A stretch of DNA of 64,000 nucleotides from Lentzea sp. NBRC 105346 (GCF_030269605.1 NZ_BSTQ01000008.1:201601-265600); one strand, 5' to 3'; counted from the stretch's first letter, positions 1 through 12,651 are shown. Numbers and translations are program-made. The notes: generated by a model not told the origin, from the letters alone.

Positions 1-22
1 GAGGTCCTCCGGGCCGTTGATG

Positions 23-940
23 TCAGTCAGCACGGCGCACCGCCGAGGGGAGTGTGAACTGGATGGTCTCCTCGGCGTGCTTGTGCTCGCGGATCTCCTT
101 GGGGCCCAGCGCCTCGACCACCTCGTCGACCAGGCCGGGAGGCGCCGACGCGCCCGCGCTGAGGCCGATCACCCGTACGCCCTCCAGCCACTCCGGCTGG
201 ATCTCCGACGCGTCGTCGATGAGGTACGCGGGCGTGCCGGTCCGGTTCGCCAACTCCACCATGCGGACCGAGTTCGACGAGTTCTTCGAGCCGACCACCA
301 GCACCAGATCCGCCTCTTCCGCAACGGCCCGGACCGCGATCTGGCGGTTCGTGGTGGCGTAGCAGATGTCGTCGGAACCGGGGCCCAGCAGGTTCGGGTA
401 CTTGGCGCGCAGCGCGTCCACGACCTCCGTCGTCTCGTCCACGGCCAGCGTCGTCTGCGTCAGGTACGAGATCCGGTCGCTGTCCAGGTCCAGCTTCTCG
501 ACATCGTCGACGGACTCGACCAGCACCATGGGCGCCTCGCCCATGGTGCCCTCGGTCTCCTCGTGGCCGTCGTGTCCGATCAGGATGATCGTGTCGCCGC
601 GCGCGTGGAACCGGCGGGCCTCGGCGTGCACCTTGGTCACCAGCGGGCACGTCGCGTCGATCACGTCCAGCTCGCGCCGGGACGCCTCGGCGCGCACGGC
701 GGGTGAGACGCCGTGCGCCGAGAACACCACGGTGGCGCTGGGCGGCACCTCGTCCAGTTCCTCGACGAACACGGCGCCCTTGGCCTCCAGCGACCGCACG
801 ACGTGCACGTTGTGCACGATCTGCTTGCGCACGTAGATCGGGCCGCCGCGCTGCTCGAGCAGACGTTCCACGATCTCGATGGCCCGCTCCACCCCGGCGC
901 AGAACGACCGGGGCGAGGCGAGCAGGACGGTGCGGTCCAT
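23..940 (-). CDS. ispH: 4-hydroxy-3-methylbut-2-enyl diphosphate reductase (IspH/LytB)
   Basis: This cytosolic [4Fe-4S] enzyme makes IPP and DMAPP from HMBPP in the last step of the MEP pathway. The 305 residues match the usual family length. The three cluster cysteines are visible at C14 ([10 protein letters not shown]), C98 ([11 protein letters not shown]) and C193 ([11 protein letters not shown]). The catalytic HEETEG motif (E128) and the TTNRQ substrate loop are present. The ATG at 940 has GGGAGG seven bases upstream. It lies 89 bp downstream of the prenyl synthase on the same strand, so it may be the last gene of the encapsulin/terpene operon and feed it C5 units. Whether this is the only ispH in the genome cannot be told from here. 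The family call is secure; operon membership is inferred. Confidence 0.95.
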   Translation of the reverse strand: MDRTVLLASPRSFCAGVERAIEIVERLLEQRGGPIYVRKQIVHNVHVVRSLEAKGAVFVEELDEVPPSATVVFSAHGVSPAVRAEASRRELDVIDATCPLVTKVHAEARRFHARGDTIILIGHDGHEETEGTMGEAPMVLVESVDDVEKLDLDSDRISYLTQTTLAVDETTEVVDALRAKYPNLLGPGSDDICYATTNRQIAVRAVAEEADLVLVVGSKNSSNSVRMVELANRTGTPAYLIDDASEIQPEWLEGVRVIGLSAGASAPPGLVDEVVEALGPKEIREHKHAEETIQFTLPSAVRRAD

Positions 941-1029
941 ACCGCGACCTCCCTGGGGTCGGCTGGGGAATGACGCACGCTATGTCGCGGCGAAAGTGAC
1001 CGATGGGCACAATCGCCGCGCCGAAGGCT

Positions 1030-2070
1030 TCAGTGGTCTCGCTTGGTCACGAGGTTGGCCAGCACGCCCAGCTCGACCGCGGCGCGGCCGATCGGGGCCG
1101 CGGACCCGAGGTGATGCAACGCTTCCGCGAGCAGTTCCTCGGCCCGCTGCCGGGCCCACTCGCGGCCGCCGGCCGCCTCGATGAGCTCGGCGGCCAGTGC
1201 CAGTTCGGGTACTTCGAGCGGCGCATCGCAGTGGTAGAGCTCCGCGAGCCGCGCCCCGGCCGGCGTGCCGGACCCGAGCGCGTGCACGACGGGCAGCGAC
1301 TTCTTGCGGCTCTCCAGGTCCGAGTGCGCCGACTTGCCGGTCACCGCCGGGTCACCCCAGATGCCGAGCAGGTCGTCGATGAACTGGAAGGCCAGACCCA
1401 GCGACTCGCCGAACCCGCGCAGGTGGTGCACCTGTGCGGGAGTGCCGCCGCCGTACATCGCGCCCAGCGAGCACGACGCGCCGAGCAGCGCACCGGTCTT
1501 GCCGCGCGCCATCTCGACGCACTCGGAGACCGTCACGTCGCCGCGAGTCTCGAAGTCGAGGTCGTCGGCCTGGCCCTCGAGCAGCGCGACCACCGAGTCG
1601 CCGAGCGCCCGGATCGCCTCGAGCGCCCGGACGTGCCCGCTGGCGGCGAGCACGTCGACCGCGAGCGCCTGCAACGCGTCGCCCGCGAGGATCGCCCCGT
1701 TCGTGCCGAAGACGGTCCACGCGGTCGGCCGGTGCCTGCGCGTGGTGTCACGGTCCATCACGTCGTCGTGCAGCAACGAGAAGTTGTGGATCAGCTCCAC
1801 CGCGACGGCAGCGGGCACCGCGTCGACCGCGGAACCGCCGACCGCCTCGGCGGCCAGCAGCACCAGCGCGGGGCGGATGGCCTTGCCACCGTCGGCGTTC
1901 GCCGGCCTGCCGTGCTCGTCCCGCCACCCGAAGTGGTAGGACGAGATGCGGCGCATCGACACCGGCAGCCGGTCGACCGCGGCGCGCAACGCCGGGTCGA
2001 CCAGGCCGCGGCTCCACCGGAGCACCTCGGTCGCGGGGCGCCCAGGGGCCAGGACTTCTGTCATGGTCAT
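1030..2070 (-). CDS. Polyprenyl diphosphate synthase of the encapsulin operon
   Basis: A class I trans-prenyltransferase of 346 aa that condenses IPP with an allylic diphosphate. The first aspartate-rich motif DDVMD is at residues 102-106. The second region, [13 protein letters not shown], is at about 228-240, and the early GGKAIRPAL motif is present. The ATG at 2070 overlaps the shell A stop by four bases (ATGA), which implies translational coupling. Prenyltransferases are a known gene type in family 2B encapsulin operons. Product chain length (GPP, FPP or longer) cannot be read from sequence alone; FPP would suit the neighbouring sesquiterpene-type cyclases. It does not carry the C-terminal tail shared by the two cyclases, so it may be free or loaded by another signal. 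Confidence 0.9.
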   Translation of the reverse strand: MTMTEVLAPGRPATEVLRWSRGLVDPALRAAVDRLPVSMRRISSYHFGWRDEHGRPANADGGKAIRPALVLLAAEAVGGSAVDAVPAAVAVELIHNFSLLHDDVMDRDTTRRHRPTAWTVFGTNGAILAGDALQALAVDVLAASGHVRALEAIRALGDSVVALLEGQADDLDFETRGDVTVSECVEMARGKTGALLGASCSLGAMYGGGTPAQVHHLRGFGESLGLAFQFIDDLLGIWGDPAVTGKSAHSDLESRKKSLPVVHALGSGTPAGARLAELYHCDAPLEVPELALAAELIEAAGGREWARQRAEELLAEALHHLGSAAPIGRAAVELGVLANLVTKRDH

Positions 2071-3464
2071 CGACCGATCTCGACGTGCTCGAGCACACCC
2101 AGGGCGTCGGGGACGAGGATGGCGGCCGAGTAGTACGTGCTGACCAGGTACTTGATCACGGCGTGCTCGTCGATGCCCATGAACCGGACGTTCAGGCCGG
2201 GCTCGTACTCGTCCGGGATGCCGGTCTGGTGCAGGCCGATGACGCCCTGGTTCTCCTCGCCGACGCGCATCGCGATGATCGACGTGGTGCCGCTCTCGCT
2301 GATCTGCAGCTTGTCGCACGGCAGGATCGGGATGCCGCGCCACGACGTGACCTGGGTGCCGTTCACCTCGGTCAGCTGCGGGACGAGGCCGCGCTTGTTC
2401 TGCTCGCGGCCGATCGCGGCGATCGCCTTGGGGTGCGCGAGGATGTACTTGGTCTTGCGCCGGCGGCTGATCAGCTCGTCCATGTCGTCCGGGGTGGGTG
2501 GGCCGGACTTGGTGTGGATGCGCTGCTTGAGGTCCGCGTTGGCGAGCAGGCCGAAGTCGCGGTTGTTGACGAGCTCGAACTCCTGGCGCTCGCGCAGCGC
2601 CTCGATGGTCAGGCGGATCTGCTGCTCGACCTGGTCCATCGGCTGGCTGTAGAGGTCCGCGACGCGGGTGTGCACGCGCACGATGGTCTGCGCGACGCTC
2701 AGCTCGTACTCGCGCGGCCGCAGCTCGTAGTCCACGAACGTGCCGGGCAGCTGCGGCTCGCCGTCGTGCCCGGACGCGAGCTTGATCTCGGCCTCGCCGT
2801 GCTTGTTCTGCGCCTGCGACGGGCTCGCCACCTGCTGCGCGATGTGTTCGCGCAACGGCTGGATGTCGCCGTTGAGCTGGTTGAACGTGGCGCGCGACAT
2901 GGTCAGCACGGTCGTGTGGGTGAGCGCGCGGGTGGTGAACGCCCACTCGCCGTCCTGGCCCGCGAGCACCTGCTCGCCGAAGTACTGGCCGTCGGCGAGC
3001 ACGCCGAGGTTGACGTCGTCGCCGTACTGGCCGCGGCCGATCTGGCTGACCTTGCCGTGCGCGATGAGCACGATCTGGTCGGTGGGCGTGCCGATCTCGG
3101 AGATCACGTCACCGGGCTGGTAGTCGCGCTGCTCGAAGCGGTTGGCCAGCGCGGTGAGCGCGGCCTCGTCCTCGAACCCGCGCAGCAGCGGCAGCTCGCA
3201 CAGCTCCTGCGGCACGACCCGGATCTCCGAGCCGACGCTCGTGAAGGTGATGATGCCGTCGCCGACGGCGTAGGACAGCCGCCGGTTGACGCGGTACGCG
3301 CCACCCTTGGCCTCCACGAAGGGCAGGACCTTCAGCAGCCACCGGGGAGAGATCCCCTGCATCTGCGGGACCGACTTGGTCGTCGTGGAGAGGTTCTTCG
3401 CGGCCGCCGTGCTCAGGCTCAGCCGCTGCTGCTCAGCGGTCAACCCGGGATCGGTCGTAGTCAC
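2067..3464 (-). CDS. Family 2B encapsulin shell protein A with cyclic-nucleotide-binding domain
   Basis: An HK97-fold nanocompartment shell protein of 465 aa. It has an N-terminal arm (about 1-85), a CAP_ED-type cyclic-nucleotide-binding domain inserted at about 93-205, a linker, and the HK97-fold remainder (about 240-465) ending [12 protein letters not shown]. In the CNBD the phosphate-binding cassette keeps FGE (162-164) and an arginine at 179 (TTRAL). An upstream in-frame TTG exists at 3479. The GTG at 3464 is preferred because AGGA lies six bases upstream and the resulting N-terminus (VTTTDPG) aligns with shell B (VTVTDSD). It lies 36 bp after cyclase 1 and overlaps the prenyl synthase. 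HK97-like folds also occur in phages, but no portal, terminase or tail gene is near. Confidence 0.9.
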   Translation of the reverse strand: MTTTDPGLTAEQQRLSLSTAAAKNLSTTTKSVPQMQGISPRWLLKVLPFVEAKGGAYRVNRRLSYAVGDGIITFTSVGSEIRVVPQELCELPLLRGFEDEAALTALANRFEQRDYQPGDVISEIGTPTDQIVLIAHGKVSQIGRGQYGDDVNLGVLADGQYFGEQVLAGQDGEWAFTTRALTHTTVLTMSRATFNQLNGDIQPLREHIAQQVASPSQAQNKHGEAEIKLASGHDGEPQLPGTFVDYELRPREYELSVAQTIVRVHTRVADLYSQPMDQVEQQIRLTIEALRERQEFELVNNRDFGLLANADLKQRIHTKSGPPTPDDMDELISRRRKTKYILAHPKAIAAIGREQNKRGLVPQLTEVNGTQVTSWRGIPILPCDKLQISESGTTSIIAMRVGEENQGVIGLHQTGIPDEYEPGLNVRFMGIDEHAVIKYLVSTYYSAAILVPDALGVLEHVEIGR

Positions 3465-3500
3465 GACGCATCCTGCCAATCTTGTTGTGCCATATGGGAT

Positions 3501-6968
<3,468 letters not shown>

Positions 6969-7338
6969 AACCCACACCCACCCATCTCAAAAGGTCGCCA
7001 TTGGAGCAATTCCCCACTAAGCCCGGCCGACGTTATCCATGGCGAAAGCACGAAGGGAAGCGGCCAAAGAGGGGACATGCGGGTGGGTGGTACAGACGAT
7101 CTTGCTCTACGCAGAGTGCACGTCGTACGCGGTACAACAACCTGAGCACGTCTCAGTTCGCAGATCAAGACGCTATTCGTAACCATCTGGAATCATGACA
7201 CCAACGGACTAGTGTGCTCCAAATGGTGCTTATATCACACCGTGGTGACGTACCCGATGTGACCCAACGTTCAACATCTGGACATACATAAATTGTGCTA
7301 TTGGTGCTATTGCTCAATGTGTTGCCGGAAACACGATC
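6969..7338. promoter_or_regulatory. Divergent promoter region between encapsulin operon and araC-type gene
   Basis: About 370 bp with no convincing gene, distinctly more A/T-rich than its surroundings from about 7190 to 7330. It must hold the promoter of the encapsulin operon (minus) and probably of the AraC gene (plus). An inverted repeat GATGT-N13-ACATC lies at 7256-7278. Near-repeats of GTGCTATTG occur at about 7295-7313. No exact -35/-10 pair could be assigned with confidence. The repeats are candidate binding sites for the adjacent AraC protein or a CRP-type factor. Confidence 0.5.
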
Positions 7339-8238
7339 GTGTGGGGTCTAATGACCCTATTGGATTGCATATACGACAAGGTGTTCTCGCGAATCGATTC
7401 GTGCGGTAGGGTCTTTGGACCTACTCTGGTCGCCGTGGACGTGCACTACGTCGCGGGGTCGCCCAGGCCGTCGCTCCTGCCGTTCGTCACCCGTTACTCC
7501 GGGTATCGGATGCGGACCGAGCCCGGCGTGCACCGCGGCCTGCCCAGCCGCTCGCTGACCCTCGTCGTGACGCTCGACGGCACGGTCGACCTCCCGGACG
7601 GCTCGTTCAGCACGTTGATCAGCGGACTGCACTCCTATCCCGTGATCATCACGCACTCCGGGTTCCAGCACGGCGTGCAGATCGACCTGACGCCGCTCGG
7701 TGCCCGTGTGCTGTTCGGGGTGGCCGCGGGCGAGCTCGCGTTCACCTCGCTGGACTGGGACGTCGTCGGCGCGCCGGGCGCCGAGGTGCTCGGCCGGCTG
7801 CGGTCGGCGCCGACGTGGGCCGCGCGGTTCGGTGTGCTCGACGAGGTGTTCTCGCGACTGGTGACGCCGGTGCGGCTGCCCGCGCCCGAGGTGCGATGGG
7901 CGTGGGAGCGGCTCGCGCTCGGGGCGTCCGTCTCCGCGATCGCGCTCGATGTCGGCTGGAGCAGGCAGCACCTGACGTCGGTGTTCCGCCGGGAGTTCGG
8001 GTTGACGCCGAAGGTGCTGGGCCGGGTGATGCGGTTCGAGCGCGCCGGGATGATGTTGCGCGGCGCGCGCCGGCCCTCGCTCGCGGAGGTCGCGGCCGCG
8101 TGCGGGTACACCGACCAGGCGCACTTCACGCGCGAGTGGGGTGCGTTCGCCGGGACGTCGCCGACGACGTGGATGGCGGAGGAGCTTCCATTCGTACAAG
8201 ACGCGGCCGCACTGGAGGGCGCACCCTCGTCGGCATGA
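7339..8238 (+). CDS. AraC family transcriptional regulator
   Basis: A regulator of up to 299 aa with a poorly conserved N-terminal sensor region (about 30-170) and a C-terminal AraC-type double helix-turn-helix (about 190-285). The helices are recognisable in SVSAIALDVGWSRQHLTSVF and SLAEVAAACGYTDQAHFTREW. GTG at 7339 is the longest start. ATG at 7351 or GTG at 7435 are alternatives, and none has a strong Shine-Dalgarno. Its stop overlaps the next gene by ATGA. AraC proteins of this build often sit beside a VOC protein and may regulate it. Control of the divergent encapsulin operon is possible but unproven. Confidence 0.85.
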   Translation: MWGLMTLLDCIYDKVFSRIDSCGRVFGPTLVAVDVHYVAGSPRPSLLPFVTRYSGYRMRTEPGVHRGLPSRSLTLVVTLDGTVDLPDGSFSTLISGLHSYPVIITHSGFQHGVQIDLTPLGARVLFGVAAGELAFTSLDWDVVGAPGAEVLGRLRSAPTWAARFGVLDEVFSRLVTPVRLPAPEVRWAWERLALGASVSAIALDVGWSRQHLTSVFRREFGLTPKVLGRVMRFERAGMMLRGARRPSLAEVAAACGYTDQAHFTREWGAFAGTSPTTWMAEELPFVQDAAALEGAPSSA

Positions 8239-8639
8239 CACCAGCACCAACCGTGTGGCCGGGACTGTCCTATCACGACGCTCTCGGCGGGATTCGCTTC
8301 CTGGTAGAGGCTTTCGGGTTCGTGGAGCACCTCGTCGTGCCGGGCGAGACGGCCGGCGAGGTCGTGCACGCCGAGCTGTTGTGGCCCGAGGGCGGTGGCG
8401 TGATGCTCGGGTCCGCCGTCCGTTCGGCAGGCGAGGTCGAGGCCACGTCACCGGGCGCGGCGTCGGTCTACGTGGTCACGTCGGAGCCGGACGCGGTGTA
8501 CGCCCGGTGCATGGCCGCGGGGGCCACGGAGGTCCGCGGGCTGAAGGACGAGGACTACGGCTCTCGTGGCTTCACGGTCAAGGACCCCGAGGGCAACCGC
8601 TGGAGCTTCGGCGACTACCGCGGTGCCTCCCAGGGCTAG
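8235..8639 (+). CDS. VOC (glyoxalase/bleomycin-resistance/dioxygenase) family protein
   Basis: A small 134-aa vicinal-oxygen-chelate fold protein. The N-terminal GLSYHDALGGIRFLVEAFGF pattern and C-terminal GFTVKDPEGNRWSFGDY pattern are typical of the superfamily. It is translationally coupled to the AraC gene (ATGA), so the two probably work together. The substrate cannot be predicted. Its TAG stop lies inside the left arm of the 54-bp palindromic repeat that follows. Confidence 0.85.
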   Translation: MTPAPTVWPGLSYHDALGGIRFLVEAFGFVEHLVVPGETAGEVVHAELLWPEGGGVMLGSAVRSAGEVEATSPGAASVYVVTSEPDAVYARCMAAGATEVRGLKDEDYGSRGFTVKDPEGNRWSFGDYRGASQG

Positions 8640-8689
8640 CGAACGTGACATTTGGGGGCATCTACGTACCCAAACGTCGCGTTCGCTAG
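8636..8689. repeat. 54-bp palindromic repeat with CTAG ends, copy 1
   Basis: The left arm 8636-8656 and right arm 8669-8689 are 21 bases each and match at 19 of 21 positions, starting CTAGCGAACG. The central 12 bases form the loop. The TAG inside each terminal CTAG is the stop codon of the VOC gene (plus strand) and of the KDPG aldolase gene (minus strand). The element can therefore act as a shared two-way terminator. A second copy of the same 54-bp length lies at 57086-57139, with 44 of 54 positions identical by hand alignment. Confidence 0.85.
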
Positions 8690-9255
8690 CCTCGCGGGGG
8701 CCGGTGGGCGGGGGTGAGGGCGCGGCCGATGCCGCATGAGGCGGCGCCCGCCGCCAGGTAGCCGGGCACCGTGTCCGGGGTGATTCCGCCGGTCGGCACC
8801 AGCGGCGCGTGGGGGAGCGCGGCCAGCACGTCGGAGACCCAGCGAGGGGTGGGCGCCGGGAAGACCTTGACGGCATCGGCGCCCAGTTCGAGGGCGTGCA
8901 CGATCTCGGTGACGGTCGCGGCGCCGGGGATGACCGCGACCCCGTGGCGGTGCGCGGTGCGGATGACGGCCGGTTCGACGTTCGGCGCGACGAGGAACCG
9001 CGCGCCCGCGCGGATCGCGAGGACCGCGGACGCCTCGTCCAGCACCGTGCCCGCGCCGATCGTGGCGTTCGTTTTCGCGAGGTGCGCGATGGCCTCCAGA
9101 GCGCCGGGGTTGGTCAGCGGCAGTTCCAGTGACGTGAAACCCGCGTCCAGCAACGGGACCGCCGCGTCGATCGCGCTTTGTGCGTCCTGCGTCCGGACGA
9201 TCGCGATGACGCCGGGTGCGAGCACGTCCCTGGTGATCTCCCAGCGGTAGGTCAT
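8686..9255 (-). CDS. eda: 2-dehydro-3-deoxy-phosphogluconate (KDPG) aldolase family protein
   Basis: A class I aldolase (189 aa) that cleaves KDPG, or the galacto form, to pyruvate and glyceraldehyde 3-phosphate. The TIM-barrel motifs are visible: GVIAIVRTQD at the N-terminus, SLELPLTNPGALEAI, GAGTVLD, the Schiff-base lysine in DAVKVFPA, and the phosphate-binding GGITPDTVPGYLAAGA. The ATG at 9255 overlaps the kinase stop by four bases. Together with the kinase it forms a two-gene route from 2-keto-3-deoxysugar acids into central metabolism. No sugar-acid dehydratase or transporter is adjacent. Confidence 0.9.
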   Translation of the reverse strand: MTYRWEITRDVLAPGVIAIVRTQDAQSAIDAAVPLLDAGFTSLELPLTNPGALEAIAHLAKTNATIGAGTVLDEASAVLAIRAGARFLVAPNVEPAVIRTAHRHGVAVIPGAATVTEIVHALELGADAVKVFPAPTPRWVSDVLAALPHAPLVPTGGITPDTVPGYLAAGAASCGIGRALTPAHRPPRG

Positions 9256-10139
9256 CGGTCCTCCTGGTCGGGCAGACCCTCGATGTCGGTGACGCAGGCG
9301 ACGACACTCGCGGCCGACGCGAGGCCGCGGCGCAGCGCGCTTTCCGGGCCGGCGCCGCGCAGCCACGCGGACAGGTACCCGGAGACGAGCGCGTCACCCG
9401 CGCCGACCGGGTCGACGACGGTCGTCGCCGCGGACGGCAGGTGCCAGGTTCCCGCCGGGGTGACGATCTGGCAGCTGTGGTCGCGGTGCTTCACGACGAC
9501 GGCCTGCGCCTTGAGGTCGTGCGCCGACATGCCCATGATCCTGAGCTCGTCGGCGCCCGCGAACACCAGGTCCGCCTGGACGATCAACGGGGCGAGCGTC
9601 TCGCGCCAGCATTCGGGGGCGGCGAGCCTGCGCCGGACGTTCGGGTCGAACGAGATCGTGGCGCCTTCGGCCCTGGCCATCGCGAGCAGTTCCGCCGTGG
9701 CGGCCCTGGCGTCGTCCGACAGCATCGGCGTGATGCCCGAGACGTGCACGAGGCGTGCTCCGTCGAGGCCCTGCTCGCGCACGTACCTGGCGGTGAGGCC
9801 CGCCGCGGCCGAGCCCGCGCGGTGGTACTGCACCTCGATGGCGCGGCTGGGATGGCTGTCGCGCAACAGGATTCCGGTGTAGCCGCCGGAGTCGGTGTCC
9901 ACCGCGGACACGTCGACGTCCTCGGCTTTCAGTGTGGCGAGGACGGCCGCGCCGGTCGGGTCGCCGCCGACGCGGGACAGGAAGCGCACGCGGTGCCCCA
10001 GCCGGGCGAGCCCGACGGCGACGTTGGACTCCGCGCCCGCCACGCAGGCGCGGAACGTCCGGGCGCGGCGCAGCGAGACGCCGGGTTCGGCGACCAGCAG
10101 CCGCATCGCCTCGCCCATGGTCACGACCTCGGTGGTCAC
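9252..10139 (-). CDS. PfkB-family sugar kinase, probable 2-keto-3-deoxygluconate kinase
   Basis: A ribokinase-like enzyme of 295 aa. It has the N-terminal GEAMRLLVAEPGVSL strand, the substrate-site AGAESNVAVGLARLG, and the PfkB signature DPVGAGDALVSGY holding the anion hole and catalytic aspartate. The pairing with a KDPG aldolase (ATGA overlap) points to phosphorylation of 2-keto-3-deoxygluconate. The sequence alone would also allow another ketose or fructose kinase. The operon promoter is likely in the roughly 160-bp gap to the divergent gene at 10300. Confidence 0.85.
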   Translation of the reverse strand: MTTEVVTMGEAMRLLVAEPGVSLRRARTFRACVAGAESNVAVGLARLGHRVRFLSRVGGDPTGAAVLATLKAEDVDVSAVDTDSGGYTGILLRDSHPSRAIEVQYHRAGSAAAGLTARYVREQGLDGARLVHVSGITPMLSDDARAATAELLAMARAEGATISFDPNVRRRLAAPECWRETLAPLIVQADLVFAGADELRIMGMSAHDLKAQAVVVKHRDHSCQIVTPAGTWHLPSAATTVVDPVGAGDALVSGYLSAWLRGAGPESALRRGLASAASVVACVTDIEGLPDQEDR

Positions 10140-10299
10140 CGGGCCAGTGTGCCGTCATGGCTACTTCGACGGACTCCAGGTCACTGAAAGAGGCGATGAC
10201 GGCCCCAGTGGTCCACGAATGGTCTAGTCCGTTTTGAACCCGTTCCGTTACCTGTCCGTAGTCCGCGTTGAGACACCGGCAACGATCAGAGGAGACCAC

Positions 10300-10974
10300 A
10301 TGAGCGGACGCGCTCGTCACCGCAAGCCCGCCGTCATCGGCGCGGGCGCCATGCTCGCCATCGCGGCCGCAGTGGCCGGGTTCACGGCATTCACTGGTAC
10401 GGACAGCGAGGCAGCGGAGAACTGCGCGGGCCTGAACCAGGCGTTGCAGAACAACCTGAACTTCATCGCGGGCCAGAAGGCCAACCCCGACGCGCTGTCC
10501 GACGCGCGGATCGCCAACCGGCAGGCCGTCGTCGACCTCATCAACCAGCGCAGGGCCACCGCCGGGTGCACCGGCCAAGAGGGGCCCAAGAAGGACAACC
10601 CCGGCCAGCAGAAGAAGGTCGACAACGCCGCCGAGAAAGCGCAGAAGGACGCCGAGAAGGCGGTCGCGGACAAGCAGGGCGACAACAATGCCCAGGCCGG
10701 TCAGCAGGGCAACAACGCCCAGGCGGGCCAGCAGGTCTGCAACGGTTCCACCGTCACGCTCTCCGGCGAGGGCGGCGCGCCCGCCGCGTCGAGCAACCAG
10801 TTCCCCGCGGGCACGAAGCTCAAGGTGACCAACCTGGACAACAACAAGTCCACGACGGTCGAGGTCAAGTCCGTGTCCGGCAGCTGTGTGCTGCTGAACA
10901 ACGCGGCGTTCGAACAGGTTCGCGAGCCCGGCAAGTTCCTCATCCGGCGCGCGAAGATCGAGAAGGTCGGCTGA
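10300..10974 (+). CDS. Secreted or membrane-anchored protein with C-terminal double-psi beta-barrel-like domain
   Basis: A 224-aa protein. Residues 1-38 hold a basic start and a hydrophobic stretch (AVIGAGAMLAIAAAVAGF), either a signal peptide or an anchor. The middle (about 40-145) is charged, low-complexity helix rich in K, Q, N and A, with a short duplication of NNAQAGQQ. The C-terminal 80 residues (from VCNGSTVTLSG) resemble RlpA/expansin-type beta-barrels, but this is a weak match made by eye. ATG at 10300 is chosen because GGAGACC precedes it. It is monocistronic and ends at a strong terminator. Its function is unknown; a cell-wall role is a guess. Confidence 0.75.
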   Translation: MSGRARHRKPAVIGAGAMLAIAAAVAGFTAFTGTDSEAAENCAGLNQALQNNLNFIAGQKANPDALSDARIANRQAVVDLINQRRATAGCTGQEGPKKDNPGQQKKVDNAAEKAQKDAEKAVADKQGDNNAQAGQQGNNAQAGQQVCNGSTVTLSGEGGAPAASSNQFPAGTKLKVTNLDNNKSTTVEVKSVSGSCVLLNNAAFEQVREPGKFLIRRAKIEKVG

Positions 10975-10987
10975 CCCCAGCATGAGG

Positions 10988-11031
10988 TCGTGAGTGGTTT
11001 CCGTCGCCAGAGCGACGGAAACCACTCACGA
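10988..11031. terminator. Bidirectional terminator
   Basis: A perfect 20-bp inverted repeat (arms 10988-11007 and 11012-11031) with a 4-base loop lies in the 62-bp gap between two convergent genes. It can stop transcription from both sides. Confidence 0.9.
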
Positions 11032-11036
11032 CTATC

Positions 11037-11624
11037 TCACCCGCACTTCTTCCAGTGCAGGCGGTATTCCGAGCCCGCCTCGGTCATGGTGCTGAGCTCG
11101 GTGGACGAGCCCTTGTTGACGCGGATCTCCGTGTTGACGTTGAGGTTCCACTTCTGGCCGCACGGCGGGTAGAACAGCGCGTCGCCGGCGATCTCGTCCT
11201 TGGTTCGCCAGTTGTCGTTGAACGGCCCGGAGAACGTGTGCGACGCGACCGGCCGCTGTGCCCCGCCGGCATAGTAGTCGTTGGCGCGCAACACACCCGA
11301 GGCTCCCGCCTGGAGCTTCGCGGAACCCTGGTGCTCGAATCCCTTGATGGCGAAGGTGAACTCGTCCGAGTACTTGAACCGCAGGTTGACCTGGCAGTTG
11401 CGGCGGAACTCGGTGGGCGTGGCGCCGGTGCCCGCGCGGGCGGCGAAGTTCGTGTAGGTCAGCGTGAACGCCTTGCGGTCCGCGGTCACGCCGACGCCCG
11501 CGGTCGTGCCTGGGCAGCCGGTTCCGTTGACGGAGACGATCTCCGCGGTGAGCGCCGGGGGAGCGTCATCGGGTGGCGCGAGAGCAGAGACCATTAACGC
11601 CAGTGCCGTCATCATGCCGAGCAT
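11037..11624 (-). CDS. Secreted DUF4360 family protein
   Basis: A 195-aa protein with a short hydrophobic N-terminus followed by the DUF4360 pattern: NGTGCPGTTAGV near the start of the mature part, FTLTYTNFAA, a RRNCQVNLRF strand, and a C-terminal WKKC. Four spaced cysteines suggest disulfides in an exported protein. A paralogue is encoded at 19390-19953. The family's function is unknown; it is common in secretomes of actinomycetes and fungi. It is convergent with the gene at 10300 and divergent from GH6. Confidence 0.85.
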   Translation of the reverse strand: MLGMMTALALMVSALAPPDDAPPALTAEIVSVNGTGCPGTTAGVGVTADRKAFTLTYTNFAARAGTGATPTEFRRNCQVNLRFKYSDEFTFAIKGFEHQGSAKLQAGASGVLRANDYYAGGAQRPVASHTFSGPFNDNWRTKDEIAGDALFYPPCGQKWNLNVNTEIRVNKGSSTELSTMTEAGSEYRLHWKKCG

Positions 11625-11718
11625 GGGGGACCTTTCTGTCCGGGGGCCGGGCGACGGCGGCGCCGCGGACCTTACCGGCTTAGGCGCGGCTTAACCGACC
11701 CCCAAGAACATGCTGTGC

Positions 11719-12651
11719 ATGAAGAAAATTCTCCTGGCGGCGCTCGCGCTGCCGTTCCTGCTCACGCCCGCCGCGCACGCCGCGAGCCCGATCGGCATGA
11801 CCAACGGCTTCTACGTCGACCCGGATTCCAACCCGGCGGTGTGGGTGCGCGGCCACGCGAACGACGGCCGCGCGGCCGCCATCAGGTCTTCGATCGCGAG
11901 CCGGCCCATCGCGCGCTGGTTCGGCGCGTGGAGCGGTGACATCAAGTCCGCGGTGAGCCGTTACGTCGGCGCCACGGGGACGAAGCTGCCCGTGCTGGTG
12001 GCGTACAACATCCCCGGCCGCGACGCGTGTGGTGGCCACTCGGGCGGTGGCGCCGGCTCGCCGGAGGCGTACCGGGCGTGGATCTCGGCGTTCGCCGCGG
12101 GCATCGGCACCCGCCCGGCCGTCGTGATCATCGAGCCGGACTCGCTGGCCGACTTCAACTGCATGGACGACGCCGCGAAGGCCACGCGTACCGCGATGAT
12201 CAAGTACGCGTCCGAACAGTTCAAGGCGAAGGCGCCCAACACGTGGGCCTACCTGGACGCGGGCAACGCCAAGTGGGTGCCGGCCGCCACGATGGCCCAA
12301 CGGCTAGACGCCGCGGGTGTCCGCAACGTCCGGGGCTTCTCGATCAACGTGTCGAACTACTACACCACGGCCGAGTCGAAGTCCTACGGTGACACGCTCA
12401 ACGCGTCGCTGCCCGGCTACACCAAGCCGTTCGTCATCGACACCAGCCGCAACGGCAAGGGGCACAACGGCGAGTGGTGCAACCCGGCCGGACGCAAGAT
12501 CGGCACGCCGGCGCAGCAGGGCGGCGGCGCCGAGATGCTGCTGTGGGTGAAGGTCCCCGGTGACTCCGACGGCAAGTGCGGCACGGCGCCGAACACGCCT
12601 GCTGGTTCGTTCGACGCAGAACTGGCTTACCGCTTGGTGTTCGGATATTGA
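11719..12651 (+). CDS. Secreted glycoside hydrolase family 6 (cellulase/cellobiohydrolase)
   Basis: An exported inverting beta-1,4-glucanase of about 310 aa. The signal peptide MKKILLAALALPFLLTPAAHA is followed directly by the GH6 catalytic domain, with no cellulose-binding module. The two conserved aspartate regions are YNIPGRDACGGHSGG and VVIIEPDSLADFNC. The latter holds the proton donor. C-terminal GEWCNPAGRKIG and LLWVKVPGDSDG are also GH6 hallmarks. ATG at 11719 is chosen because it gives a clean signal peptide; ATG at 11710 would add three residues. The domain size fits a GH6 endoglucanase or exoglucanase; the mode of action is not decidable here. Confidence 0.93.
   Translation: MKKILLAALALPFLLTPAAHAASPIGMTNGFYVDPDSNPAVWVRGHANDGRAAAIRSSIASRPIARWFGAWSGDIKSAVSRYVGATGTKLPVLVAYNIPGRDACGGHSGGGAGSPEAYRAWISAFAAGIGTRPAVVIIEPDSLADFNCMDDAAKATRTAMIKYASEQFKAKAPNTWAYLDAGNAKWVPAATMAQRLDAAGVRNVRGFSINVSNYYTTAESKSYGDTLNASLPGYTKPFVIDTSRNGKGHNGEWCNPAGRKIGTPAQQGGGAEMLLWVKVPGDSDGKCGTAPNTPAGSFDAELAYRLVFGY

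Noticed and set aside
1..22. Partial gene at the left edge
   Set aside because: Only 22 bases lie outside ispH; too short to call anything.
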